Assembly: GCA_013215385.1 (NCBI GenBank)
Contig: JABSOY010000011.1
Span: forward strand, 168,956-232,955
Direction: 5' to 3'
Length of the DNA: 64,000 nt
Source of the DNA: Colwellia sp.
Lineage (GTDB): Bacteria > Pseudomonadota > Gammaproteobacteria > Enterobacterales > Alteromonadaceae
Shown here: one piece after another, positions 9,232 through 18,011 of the stretch
Numbering within the stretch: the stretch's first letter is position 1
Layout: each line of letters begins with the position of its first letter
The notes under the pieces: generated by a model
What the model saw: the letters and a program-made list of their open reading frames with translations, nothing else
Databases searched by the model: none
What the model was told of the DNA's origin: nothing
Made by a program: the position numbers and the translations under genes

Positions 9232-9690
9232 ATGATTAAAACAAAACTACTTTCAATGACGCTTGCGGTTTTTACCTGTATTTTATCAACACTTAGTTAT
9301 GCTGAATCGGTAACAGGTAAAGAATACCAAGCCGTGGTCGAAACAGCCTATAATTACTTTAATGGGGCAGCGAACGGAGACCAGAAGCTGCTTGCTAAGG
9401 CTTTTGATGTAGAGTTTGGTCATGTAAAAATGATTACTGTTAACAAAGAAACAGGAAAAGAAACCATTAGAACGGTGCCGTTAAAAGAGTTTTCTGGTTA
9501 CTTCAAAAAAGCGACTAAAGATAAATGGGTCGCGAATATTCTGTCTGTTGACATCGTCGATGACAAAATGGCGATGGTAAAGCTTGATTTTGATACGCCT
9601 AAAACACACTACATTGACTACCTTGTAATGTACAAACGCGAAAATGAATGGCGTATTATAAATAAAACATTCATAGCAAAGAAAAAGTAG
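9232..9690 (+). CDS. Secreted NTF2-like (lumazine-binding type) protein
   Basis: The 152 aa form starts at ATG 9232, because that gives a clean Sec signal peptide (TKLLSMTLAVFTCILSTLSYA). The open frame extends to ATG 9196, which would bury the signal behind 12 polar residues. The mature part has the NTF2-like cone fold of Lumazine_bd_2 proteins: helical EYQAVVETAYNYFNGAANGD, then strands ending in DYLVMYKRENEWRIINKTF. Such proteins often bind small ligands; no catalytic residue can be assigned. An attC-like repeat follows directly. Confidence 0.7.
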   Translation: MIKTKLLSMTLAVFTCILSTLSYAESVTGKEYQAVVETAYNYFNGAANGDQKLLAKAFDVEFGHVKMITVNKETGKETIRTVPLKEFSGYFKKATKDKWVANILSVDIVDDKMAMVKLDFDTPKTHYIDYLVMYKRENEWRIINKTFIAKKK

Positions 9691-9696
9691 TAGGTA

Positions 9697-9797
9697 AAAT
9701 AAACTAAAAACAAGCTGAAACGGGAAGGATGCACTTGGCTATTCTCATTAGCTGTAAGCATTAGATTGTCACCATTCCTTTTGAATAGATGTTGCAT
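9697..9797 (+). repeat. Degenerate attC-like repeat
   Basis: The 5' AATAAAC resembles an R'' site and the 3' GTTGCAT resembles GTTRRRY. GGGAAGGATG pairs with CATTCCTTTT with extra unpaired bases, as expected of a worn attC. The cupin gene starts 22 bases later. Confidence 0.4.
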
Positions 9798-9818
9798 TAT
9801 TAATCGTGAGGAGTGTAA

Positions 9819-10187
9819 TTGAAAAAGTTAATCCCAGCAGATGTCACTAATGCCTTTTTTAATATTAGTGACAGCCATACCATTTCAGCGTGTTTATTTA
9901 GCGATGATATCCCAAGTGACCTTTCAGGCTTTAATGTTGGGATTATATCAATGGCAACCGATCCTCCCCATGGTGGAGAGGTTCACTTTGATGGCGACGA
10001 AATTATTTATGTGATATCAGGCGTGCTCAAAGTAGAAAGTGATTCAAATCCCAATGAGAGCTTACGGCTATGCGCTGGCGATAGTTGTATTATCAAGAAA
10101 GCAGAATGGCATAAAATTTATGTTCTTGAAAAAGCTCAATTAATATACATCACTCCAGCAAAAAATAATAAGCACCGAGCTAAATAA
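9819..10187 (+). CDS. Single-domain cupin protein, possible cassette gene
   Basis: This 122 aa protein has both cupin motifs: GGEVHFDGDEIIYVISG and a second motif around GDSCIIKKAEWHKIYV. The metal ligands would be a His, a Glu and the second-motif His, so it is probably a small metal-binding cupin; the substrate is unknown. The start is TTG, supported by GAGGAG at the right distance. The gene is bracketed by attC-like repeats and lies in the cassette orientation, so it may be a stranded integron cassette. Confidence 0.8.
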   Translation: MKKLIPADVTNAFFNISDSHTISACLFSDDIPSDLSGFNVGIISMATDPPHGGEVHFDGDEIIYVISGVLKVESDSNPNESLRLCAGDSCIIKKAEWHKIYVLEKAQLIYITPAKNNKHRAK

Positions 10188-10190
10188 TTC

Positions 10191-10281
10191 GCTTAGCAAA
10201 CAAATCAAGCCGTTGCCGTTAGCTTGGTTTCGCTGCATATTTTAACCAAGTATTACTTAGCCGTTTACAAGGCTGTTATCT
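10191..10281 (+). repeat. Degenerate attC-like repeat
   Basis: AGCTTGGTT pairs with AACCAAGTA around a TTTCGCTGCATATT loop, which resembles the TTCCGCTTCGCTTCACATT core of the clear sites. The 3' end GGCTGTTATCT matches the GGGCGTTAT end of those sites. It lies directly after the cupin stop codon. Confidence 0.5.
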
Positions 10282-10327
10282 ACACGTTATTTGTAGATAA
10301 TACGCTGAAAAGAATAAACGCTACCTT

Positions 10328-10891
10328 TTATTGAGTTGGTTTGTTAAAACGAATTCGAAACACTTCTGCCTCTGTAGTTGGTGCTTGCAATAGCTTGTCT
10401 GCGCTCTCATTCCAAAGAGCAATAGTCAATAACTTGCCTGAATATGCCTGCTGAGGGCTTTCGCTATCTAACGGCAATGTAAGAAGGCTTATTATCTCAG
10501 AGCAATCAAATTTCGAGACTACGATTACATAGTCAGTCTCAGTGTTTACCTCAATGACCTTATCCTGCGACTTAAAAAAATGGCCATCTGATAACGAATC
10601 AAGTGAGGCATCACGCAAAGCTTTCACTTTGGTAAATACTGGATCGCTGTAGAAGCCTTGATAATTTTCAAATGAAGGCCAATGGGTAAATGCGCCCATC
10701 TCTGGTGCAGCTCCTTGACTATTCGAAGATACTACTGAAAAAGTAGCCACTTGTTGACTTCTATAATCCCTAATCAAAGGTGTTATTGCCGGGAAGTATT
10801 CCCCATATAGCTGCATCTCTTTACCCTGAGTTACCTTACCGAAGGCAAATTCTAATTTAAGTGTAGATTGAAATGTTAATTGTAAAGTCAT
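10328..10891 (-). CDS. DUF1330-like dimeric alpha/beta-barrel protein
   Basis: In this 187 aa soluble protein, residues about 66-95 (GAFTHWPSFENYQGFYSDP and the following KALRDAS) resemble the core of DUF1330/ABM-type ferredoxin-like barrels. The N-terminal half may be a second, diverged copy of the fold. Function is unknown. A clear AGGAAG lies 6 bases before the ATG. It is divergent from a TetR gene, with an inverted repeat between them, so it is probably the gene that TetR controls. Confidence 0.55.
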   Translation of the reverse strand: MTLQLTFQSTLKLEFAFGKVTQGKEMQLYGEYFPAITPLIRDYRSQQVATFSVVSSNSQGAAPEMGAFTHWPSFENYQGFYSDPVFTKVKALRDASLDSLSDGHFFKSQDKVIEVNTETDYVIVVSKFDCSEIISLLTLPLDSESPQQAYSGKLLTIALWNESADKLLQAPTTEAEVFRIRFNKPTQ

Positions 10892-10944
10892 AGGTTTCTT
10901 CCTGTTGAACTATTTAAGTGAGTAGATTATGAATGAGATTAATT

Positions 10945-10962
10945 CGGAAATCAATCTTTCCG
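10945..10962. promoter_or_regulatory. Inverted repeat, probable TetR operator
   Basis: CGGAAA and TTTCCG flank a 6-base spacer between the divergent TetR and DUF1330-like genes, the usual place for a TetR operator. Confidence 0.55.
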
Positions 10963-11009
10963 GAAATGGTGGTTTCTATAAATAGGGTTTCGCCTTATTT
11001 TATTTCTGT

Positions 11010-11015
11010 TAGAAT
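11010..11015 (+). promoter_or_regulatory. Candidate -10 element giving a leaderless mRNA
   Basis: TAGAAT lies 6 bases before the TetR ATG, and no Shine-Dalgarno sequence is present. A start site at the usual distance would fall at or next to the A of the ATG. Confidence 0.35.
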
Positions 11016-11021
11016 TGCGCA

Positions 11022-11603
11022 ATGAAAGAAAATATATCTGAAAGTCCTAATAAAATCAGGGGACGAAAGCGTGATGAAAGTCGAACTGAGTCAATTTTGC
11101 AAGCAGCAATAGGCTTATTACTTGAGGTTGGTTTTGACAAATTCAAAGTTCAAGATGTAGCTGTTCGTGCTGGCTCTGGTACCGGGGCTATTTATCGACG
11201 CTGGCCCAAAAAAGAAGTTTTAATTGCTGAAGCAATTAAATTAATGCCGAAAACAGTAGTTGAGCTGACTGATGATCCCATCGCAGACTTAAGAGCCTTA
11301 GTTAAGGTTAAATGTAGCAATACTTTTGAAAAGCCAGATCTTGTTCCTGGTTTAATTGCTGCTATGCGTGCAGATAAAGGGATCGAAGAGGCAGTAAAAG
11401 AAGGTTTTAGTGTTAAGCATTTTAGATCTGCAATTGCACGAATAATAGGAGACGATCACCCACAGCTTGATTTGTTAACGGACCTTACTCCAGCAATGAC
11501 TTTATTCAGAGCTTCATTTACACCCGAAATAATTGAACCCGAAAAAATGACTGATGAGATTATGAAGATGATATTATCTTTTTCAAAGCTATATCCATCA
11601 TAA
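11022..11603 (+). CDS. TetR-family transcriptional regulator
   Basis: This 193 aa protein has an N-terminal TetR helix-turn-helix at about 15-65 (RTESILQAAIGLLLEVGFDK, then VAVRAGSGTGAIYRRWPKKE), followed by an all-helical ligand and dimer domain. The basic leader IRGRKRDESR is common in this family. It probably represses itself and the divergent DUF1330-like gene through the inverted repeat at 10945-10962. The start lacks a ribosome binding site; a -10 element sits directly before it, so the mRNA may be leaderless. Confidence 0.9.
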   Translation: MKENISESPNKIRGRKRDESRTESILQAAIGLLLEVGFDKFKVQDVAVRAGSGTGAIYRRWPKKEVLIAEAIKLMPKTVVELTDDPIADLRALVKVKCSNTFEKPDLVPGLIAAMRADKGIEEAVKEGFSVKHFRSAIARIIGDDHPQLDLLTDLTPAMTLFRASFTPEIIEPEKMTDEIMKMILSFSKLYPS

Positions 11604-11758
11604 AGCCGCCAATACCTTTCTAAGTTAATTGGCTCCGTACGGTATATTTCATAAATATATTGCTTTAATCAGATAGATAATACGTAGGTGAGTTAAAGCT
11701 TTACTTTATATATTGAGGTGGGGGAATCTGAAAAAAAGCGCCATGGGGGCAAGATCAA

Positions 11759-12427
11759 TTACGTCTCATAATATGGCACTAAAGTACGAATCGTTGTACT
11801 TTTACCCTCGATAGATGAATAACTAATTGAATAACCATGTTTACTCGCACCTTCAACAATACTTCTAGAGCCTATGCCATGTGATTTTCCGTCGCCATGT
11901 TGGAATAAAATTATTTTATCTAATTCCTCTTGGTTCATGCCTTTACCATTATCGGTAAAAGTCGCCACTAAATAGGTATCTTTCATTTCTAAATGTACAT
12001 CAAGTTCTGTGGCACCGGCCGCAATGGCATTACTAACAATATTCTCACGCAAGCGTACTAGCTCTACGGGGTTCAAATAAGCATTTTTAGGTTCATCAAT
12101 CATAGTGACTTGTAAATTGATTTTTATATTATAAATTTCCATTAGTTGCTCGTACGCGGGTTTTGAATTCTTAAGGAAGTGTTCTTGAACTGCAATCAAT
12201 ACAAAATCTTTTTGACTTAGGTCTAATTTATTTGAATCTTGATACGTTTGAGCGAACTCGTGTGATAAGTCTCTCGCTCTAAGCAAACCTTTTGTTACAA
12301 GCGATGCATAACTACTCTGTTGTAATTCAGGGTTCTTTTGTATTAATAGCTCAAAGTACCCCAGAGCAATACCCAGGTGGTTATTTACATCATGGTTCAA
12401 AAATAATAAATTTTTATCTGCGCTCAT
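11759..12427 (-). CDS. Small cytoplasmic histidine kinase
   Basis: This 222 aa protein has no membrane segment or sensor domain. The candidate phospho-acceptor is the His in FLNHDVNNHLGIALGYFELL near the N terminus, a form seen in HPK families that dimerise through a short helical hairpin. The HATPase domain has an N box (RENIVSNAIAAGATE), a G1 box (DNGKGM) and a G2 box (KSHGIGSRSI). No response regulator is adjacent. The ATG at 12427 has AAGAG upstream. It may act on a distant receiver or be driven by a partner protein. Confidence 0.8.
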   Translation of the reverse strand: MSADKNLLFLNHDVNNHLGIALGYFELLIQKNPELQQSSYASLVTKGLLRARDLSHEFAQTYQDSNKLDLSQKDFVLIAVQEHFLKNSKPAYEQLMEIYNIKINLQVTMIDEPKNAYLNPVELVRLRENIVSNAIAAGATELDVHLEMKDTYLVATFTDNGKGMNQEELDKIILFQHGDGKSHGIGSRSIVEGASKHGYSISYSSIEGKSTTIRTLVPYYET

Positions 12428-12677
12428 CAATAAACTCTTATATTTGTTTCCTGTTATATAACTTAGTCCATTATAGTAAAAAAAGCTGTTAGTTAACTTT
12501 ATCAGCGAAATAATTAGCTTAGTATTAAGGTCTTATTAGCGAGTAATATAAATATTTAGTAAATTAACTTGGATTTTCATAAACTTTGTCGTCTAGGGTA
12601 AAACATATGAAACAATAATTTACTGTGTTAATTTAAAAGCATAATTCTATTTAGTAAGTAACTTGGAAAATGACAAT

Positions 12678-13340
12678 ATGACAAGGCCGTTTAAGTACAA
12701 AATAATTTCCGTTTTAATAGTGCTCTGTTGTTTTGCTAGCCAAGCAAAAAATATTAATATTCAGGTTAATGATACGGAAAAAAATCCACTTACAAACATA
12801 GTGGTCTATATAGAGTCAGTGAATAAAGTTATGCTCGATAAAACTCAACTAACTGATAGACCTACTGCAACGATGGATCAAGTAAATCGTCAATTTTCCC
12901 CCAAAATATTAGTCGTTAATAAAGCAACAAAAATTAGTTTCCCAAACTCAGATAAAATAAAACATCATGTTTATTCTTTTTCACCGGCAAAAACTTTTGA
13001 AATAAAGTTGTATAGCGATAAACAATCTACGCCACTTTTATTTAATCAAACGGGCGAGGTGACATTAGGTTGTAATATACATGACTGGATGATTGGTTAT
13101 GTTTATGTTGTTGACACGCCTTGGTTTGGCAAAACTGATTTACAAGGCAATATCGAATTTGAACTTCCACAAGGAAAATATAACATAAAAATATGGCATC
13201 CTTTACTCCAAGATGAAGATCAAGATTTCACCAAAAAAATAGATGTTAATAGCGATAATAAGCTAACGATTAATTTAAAAGAAGCAATGAAACCAGCATA
13301 TTCAGCATACGACGAAGACGATGAATTAGATGTCTATTAA
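12678..13340 (+). CDS. Secreted cupredoxin-like (methylamine-utilisation type) protein
   Basis: The 220 aa form starts at ATG 12678 (a TTG lies 15 bases upstream). A signal peptide ends at ASQA. The body is a plastocyanin-like domain with copper-site-like residues: KIKHHVYSF and GCNIHDWMIGYVYVV (Cys, His and Met in the right order for a type 1 site). A C-terminal carboxypeptidase-regulatory-like strand set (TDLQGNIEFELPQGKYNI) follows. It overlaps the next gene, a membrane GGDEF-EAL protein, by 11 bases, so it may be the periplasmic input for that sensor. Copper or redox sensing is an inference. Confidence 0.75.
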   Translation: MTRPFKYKIISVLIVLCCFASQAKNINIQVNDTEKNPLTNIVVYIESVNKVMLDKTQLTDRPTATMDQVNRQFSPKILVVNKATKISFPNSDKIKHHVYSFSPAKTFEIKLYSDKQSTPLLFNQTGEVTLGCNIHDWMIGYVYVVDTPWFGKTDLQGNIEFELPQGKYNIKIWHPLLQDEDQDFTKKIDVNSDNKLTINLKEAMKPAYSAYDEDDELDVY

Positions 13341-15663
13341 CTTTAAATCATTACAAAATCGTATATTAATACGATTTATATTTTTATTGATGATCACTAT
13401 ATCGATTATACTATTTGTTACTTTAGAGCAAACTTATCGACATTCTGAAAGCCAAATAAACAAACAATTTACGACTGCTCAATTAGTATTCTCTGATAAA
13501 TTAAGTCATCACAGTAGAGCGCTATATCGTGGTATATCGCCCATTAGTAAAGACTTCACTTTAAAACAGTTAATTAATGACGCAGAAAGCGATCCAGAGT
13601 CTTTATTAAGTGCAATGAACAATCAACAGCGGCGTATAAAAACCGATTTTTCAGCGCTACTCTCAAATGATGCTAAAACTATAGTGAGTAACATATCCTC
13701 TTCTTTAACGACTTGGCCTGTTGAAAAAATCAGGCAATCAGGGGTTAATATTCTCGTCTTAAATAATATACCTTATCTTGTTAGAGCGGTGCCAATTAGG
13801 TTAATTGAATCTTCATCTAAAATTAAGGCATGGTTGGTCATGGGAATAAAAATCAAAAAATTGATTAGCGATGACTTAAAAAATATATTAGGTTTCGATG
13901 TGACCTTAGTGTTAAATGATACGGTTGAAGTATCGACTTACCCGGCATTAAATGGGCAAGATAAAAAGCTAGCTTCTCAACTATTTATTAATGAAATTCC
14001 AAGCGCTGACAGAGACAATATCAGTTTCCAAGGTAAGTCTTTAGCACTCTATCAGTTTGTCATAAATGAAAGTGAAAATGAAAAACTTAGCGCTATTTTT
14101 ACTATCGACAAAGATCTCGCTTTTATCAACTTTACCGATTTGGCATCGCAACTCATTTTCGTTATTGGCATTATTATATTGCTCACCGTTTTTCTGTCAT
14201 TTCGGTTTTCAATTTCTATTGCGACACCATTGAAAAACTTAGTCAATATTGCTCATAAAATTCAGTATGGAAATTACGCCGAAATTACCCATGACGCACG
14301 TGTTTCAGAAGTTAATAAACTTTCTTTTGCACTTTCCAATATGCAAAGTGCTATTCAACAACGAGAAAAAGAAAATCACCAACTTGCTTTTTATAGCGTC
14401 TTAACCGGACTTCCTAATCGAAATCATTTTCTTCGCACCATGAATGAACTCATTGCCGATGCCACTCTGCAATTTGCCGTCATCCTAATGGATATAGATC
14501 GTTTTAAAGAAGTTAACGATACTTTAGGTCATGAGTATGGCGATAAAGTGTTACAAGCGATAGCTACCAGACTTGAGAAAAGTTTAGTGCGAGGCGCCTA
14601 CGTTGCTTACTTAGAGGGTGATGAGTTTGCGATGCTAATACCTTGTCAAAAGTCAGTGGAAATTGAGCTTTTAGTGGCGCCTGTTATTAACGTTTTCGAG
14701 CAGTTTTTTGAAATTAATAACATACAGTTAGATGTATCAGCCAGCATGGGGATAGCAATGTACCCAGAAGACGCTGTTAAGGCCGATGGCTTAATGCAAT
14801 TTGCCGATATCGCTTTATATGTTTGTAAAGACAAACATAATAGCTATGAACTTTATAATCAGAAGTTAAATACTCATTCGATATTACGATTGAATTTAAT
14901 GTCAGAGTTACGCGGCTCACTCGATAATGGTCATTTACAGTTGCATTATCAGCCACAAATAGACATTGCGACCAATCAAGTTAAAAGCATTGAATGTTTA
15001 GTACGTTGGCAGCATCCTGAGCATGGCTTTATTTATCCTGATGACTTTATTCCGTTAGCAGAGCAAACAGGTAATATTCGCTACTTGACCAAATGGGCTA
15101 TCGAAGAAGCCTTAAAGCAATATAATAAATTGAAAGAAAATGGTTTTCATATCCATATGGCAGTCAATATATCTGCTATTGATCTAACAGACTCTGACCT
15201 GGTAGATTTCGTTAAAGTAGCCCTTAACAAACATAATGTCGTGCCGAATATGCTGATGTTGGAAGTTACAGAAAGTGCCATCATGTCTGATCCTGAAAAA
15301 GCGATAACCGTTTTGAATCAGCTAAAAGAGATGGGAGTGCAACTCTCTATCGATGATTTTGGTACCGGTTACTCTTCAATGGAACAATTAAAACGAACAC
15401 CCGTAAATGAACTAAAAATTGATAAATCCTTTGTTCTTGAACTAATATCTAGTAATGAAGATGCCATTATTGTTAAGTCGATCACCGACTTAGCGCATAA
15501 CTTAGGTTTAAGTGTTGTGGCTGAAGGGGTTGAAAATAAACAAAGCCTCGAAATTTTACATAAAATAGGGGTTGAAACCGCACAAGGTTATTTCATTAGT
15601 AAAGCTATTCATGCAGATGACTTTTTACCTTGGTTAGTTAATTATGAAAAAAACAATGCTTAG
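13330..15663 (+). CDS. Membrane-bound GGDEF-EAL c-di-GMP protein
   Basis: This 777 aa protein has a TM segment at about 12-32, a periplasmic sensor domain (about 35-275), a second TM at about 276-298, HAMP, then GGDEF and EAL domains. The GGDEF motif reads EGDEF (429-433), and no RxxD inhibitory site lies before it. The EAL motif reads ECL (555-557), keeping the metal-binding Glu; DDFGTGYSS and the AEGVE loop are intact. It may still make c-di-GMP, but phosphodiesterase activity looks more certain. It is translationally coupled to its neighbours by overlaps of 11 and 20 bases. Confidence 0.92.
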   Translation: MSINFKSLQNRILIRFIFLLMITISIILFVTLEQTYRHSESQINKQFTTAQLVFSDKLSHHSRALYRGISPISKDFTLKQLINDAESDPESLLSAMNNQQRRIKTDFSALLSNDAKTIVSNISSSLTTWPVEKIRQSGVNILVLNNIPYLVRAVPIRLIESSSKIKAWLVMGIKIKKLISDDLKNILGFDVTLVLNDTVEVSTYPALNGQDKKLASQLFINEIPSADRDNISFQGKSLALYQFVINESENEKLSAIFTIDKDLAFINFTDLASQLIFVIGIIILLTVFLSFRFSISIATPLKNLVNIAHKIQYGNYAEITHDARVSEVNKLSFALSNMQSAIQQREKENHQLAFYSVLTGLPNRNHFLRTMNELIADATLQFAVILMDIDRFKEVNDTLGHEYGDKVLQAIATRLEKSLVRGAYVAYLEGDEFAMLIPCQKSVEIELLVAPVINVFEQFFEINNIQLDVSASMGIAMYPEDAVKADGLMQFADIALYVCKDKHNSYELYNQKLNTHSILRLNLMSELRGSLDNGHLQLHYQPQIDIATNQVKSIECLVRWQHPEHGFIYPDDFIPLAEQTGNIRYLTKWAIEEALKQYNKLKENGFHIHMAVNISAIDLTDSDLVDFVKVALNKHNVVPNMLMLEVTESAIMSDPEKAITVLNQLKEMGVQLSIDDFGTGYSSMEQLKRTPVNELKIDKSFVLELISSNEDAIIVKSITDLAHNLGLSVVAEGVENKQSLEILHKIGVETAQGYFISKAIHADDFLPWLVNYEKNNA

Positions 15664-16897
15664 TCAACGATTTATAAATATATTTGTCATACTTTTGCTC
15701 TTAAGTTGTTCATCGAATGCGCGAGAAATAGAGATCAAAGGCTTAATTGAAGCGGGCTATGTTAAAGCTGATTATGACCAGCCATGGTTAAATAGTTGGA
15801 TGGACGAGGGCGTTGGTATATTACGCTTTAACGACGACGATAAGTTCATGTTAACGCAAGGTGTGATAGAAGTCAGCGGTGACTTAATTTCCGATATTAG
15901 TTTCGATCTTGTCGGTAATTATACTCCAGACGGTGAAAAAAACATTGGCTTAACAGAAGCTTATTTGACTTACTCGCCATTGAATAAAGGCTTACGACAT
16001 AAAGTAAAGTTTGGCATGTTTTATCCGCAAATGTCTCTCGAAAATGTGGCTACTGGCTGGACTAGTCCGTATACATACAGCTTTTCAGCAATAAATTCTT
16101 GGATTGCTGAAGAGCAAAGAACCCTTGGTGCACAATGGTCAATAACACGTAGCGGCAGACAACATAACAGTCCTCATAGTTTTACTGCCTTAGCTTCTAT
16201 ATTTAAAGCGAATGACGGCTTAGGAAGCTTATTAGTTTGGCGTGGCTGGGCTCAGCATAATAAACAAACCCTCTATAATGAAAAAGTTTCGTTTGCCAAT
16301 TATTTTAGTTTACAAGAACAACCGATAGATACGCCAAACGCTGTTGAACCTTTCATAGAAACAGATGGTGATTGGGGATACTACCTAGGTGCTCATTGGC
16401 GTTATTTAAAACAAACTGATGTGCGAGTTTATTATTATGATAATAAAGGTGATCCGTTCGCGATTGAAAAAAACAAACAATATGCATGGAAAACTCGATA
16501 CTATTCCGTTTCAATACAGCATAAATTTTCAAAAAAGTTTCGGGTGTTGGCCCAATGGTTAGCAGGGGATACTGGCATGGGCAGCCAAGAAAATGGCGTG
16601 TTTACCGATATTTCTTCATGGTATGTGATGTTAAGTTATAAACTAGCGGCTCATAGGTTTTCACTACGACACGACCAATTTAAAGTAAAAGATACCGATA
16701 TAAATAAATATGATCCTAATGACAGTAATGGCGACAGCTTTACTTTAGCTTGGCGTTATAATCTTGATAACAACTGGAATGTCGGCGCTGAGTTCATTAA
16801 ATCTACTTCTTATAATGAAAATAGAACCTTATGGAAAAATTGGGCGCCGGAGCATACTCAAAAACAATACATGGCAATCGTACAATATAGATTTTAA
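15644..16897 (+). CDS. Outer-membrane beta-barrel (porin-like) protein
   Basis: This 417 aa protein has a signal peptide (FINIFVILLLLSCSSNA) and a long run of alternating beta strands ending in MAIVQYRF, the C-terminal aromatic signature used by the BAM machinery. The Cys near the cleavage site is within LLLLSC, so lipidation is conceivable but unlikely for a barrel. It overlaps the end of the GGDEF-EAL gene by 20 bases. The operon links a periplasmic cupredoxin, an inner-membrane c-di-GMP sensor and this barrel. Confidence 0.8.
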   Translation: MKKTMLSQRFINIFVILLLLSCSSNAREIEIKGLIEAGYVKADYDQPWLNSWMDEGVGILRFNDDDKFMLTQGVIEVSGDLISDISFDLVGNYTPDGEKNIGLTEAYLTYSPLNKGLRHKVKFGMFYPQMSLENVATGWTSPYTYSFSAINSWIAEEQRTLGAQWSITRSGRQHNSPHSFTALASIFKANDGLGSLLVWRGWAQHNKQTLYNEKVSFANYFSLQEQPIDTPNAVEPFIETDGDWGYYLGAHWRYLKQTDVRVYYYDNKGDPFAIEKNKQYAWKTRYYSVSIQHKFSKKFRVLAQWLAGDTGMGSQENGVFTDISSWYVMLSYKLAAHRFSLRHDQFKVKDTDINKYDPNDSNGDSFTLAWRYNLDNNWNVGAEFIKSTSYNENRTLWKNWAPEHTQKQYMAIVQYRF

Positions 16898-17007
16898 TTG
16901 TGCACAGCGCTTTATCCATCATTGTTACCAAAGGTTACTCTACGACCGTTTTATCTTTTCACACAAACCCTTGGCTGCACTAAAATTCTGCTTACTAAAA
17001 GGCTATT

Positions 17008-17028
17008 AATTCACTTTAGAAGTGAATT
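17008..17028. terminator. Hairpin downstream of the porin operon
   Basis: Perfect 9-bp arms AATTCACTT and AAGTGAATT are closed by a 3-base loop. No strong T run follows, so terminator function is uncertain. Confidence 0.4.
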
Positions 17029-17091
17029 TAAGTTAATTAAATAGAAAAGCTGCCGATATAATAAATATCAGCACTTAATTAAGGTATTCAG

Positions 17092-17250
17092 ATGAAAGCT
17101 AACTTAGAAGTAAATGCAATCAAATTAGCCCAAAAGTACATGGATACAGAAGTTGCTCAGCAATGCATGAAATTTAATAAAGAAATGTTAAGAAAGTTAA
17201 ACGAGCAAGCATTAAATAGAGCATTTCAGCTTGATAGATCTCGGACATAA
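17092..17250 (+). CDS. Small helical protein, 52 aa
   Basis: An intact short frame encodes a highly charged, probably all-helical peptide (MKANLEVNAIKLAQKYMDTE and on to FQLDRSRT). No signal or membrane segment. Codon use resembles its neighbours, but the upstream AAGG is spaced about 10 bases from the ATG, so translation is not assured. Not recognised. Confidence 0.4.
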   Translation: MKANLEVNAIKLAQKYMDTEVAQQCMKFNKEMLRKLNEQALNRAFQLDRSRT

Positions 17251-17471
17251 AGTAGTGGCAGTTGCTTACTCATTTCGTTATAACCTGTGCCTTTCCCAAT
17301 GACGAACAACTACTCTCTAGCAAAAAGTTAGATATTACTTTCTTGGTAAGTCAGCTGATGGTTAAAAGATAATATGCTTGAAATAATCTAAACGATCAAG
17401 ATAACGAAATTAGAAATGATAAGTAGCTCAACTAACACTACAGTGCTAATAATATCTTGATTAGAGCAAGA

Positions 17472-17854
17472 ATGAATCAACCGATAAAAACAAGGAAAAA
17501 AGTATTGTTCCTCATTGCCGTTATTTAAGCTATTTCTGTGATAGGAATAGGCTATTTACTGGTATCGTTTACCCCACCCGAACATGCCATTTACCTCAGC
17601 AGAGGATCAGTAATTTTTCGCATATGAGTGCTCTTAATGCGCCGAGCAACCTTCACTACGGCATTCATGCTAACTATAGAATATGCGATGAAAATCCTAA
17701 ATCTCGCCTTGGTGCTGCTTGTGCTCGCAGCACTAAGCTCTGGTACTGTGCATTTGGCTATAAAGAAGCAGGTAAGTTTCATGCACGGCTGACTTATAAT
17801 CCATGGTTTAGTGAAATAAGCTCTGTTATCAACATAGATTACTTACCTCGTTAG
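17472..17854 (+). pseudogene. Broken gene for a small exported protein
   Basis: Reading from ATG 17472 gives a basic N terminus and hydrophobic segment (MNQPIKTRKKVLFLIAVI), then a TAA at 17526-17528, then more hydrophobic, membrane-like sequence in the same frame (AISVIGIGYLLVSFTPPEH) ending at a TGA that overlaps ATG 17624 as ATGA. The second frame carries 76 codons with paired Cys (RICDENPKS, GAACARSTKLWYCAFG). The simplest reading is a gene broken by one stop and one frameshift. The second part alone could still be translated. Confidence 0.45.
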
Positions 17855-18011
17855 TTAGCCGAACTTCCTTATTAAGCTTTCATCATCATTTTTCGGTCAT
17901 CACTGTAGAAGATAATTTCAGTTCAAAGCTATAAATTAGTGGCCAAGTTCACTAAGCCAAAATACCTAGACTTTAACGATAACTCTTTGATTAACTAACA
18001 TGTCTGCTAAT

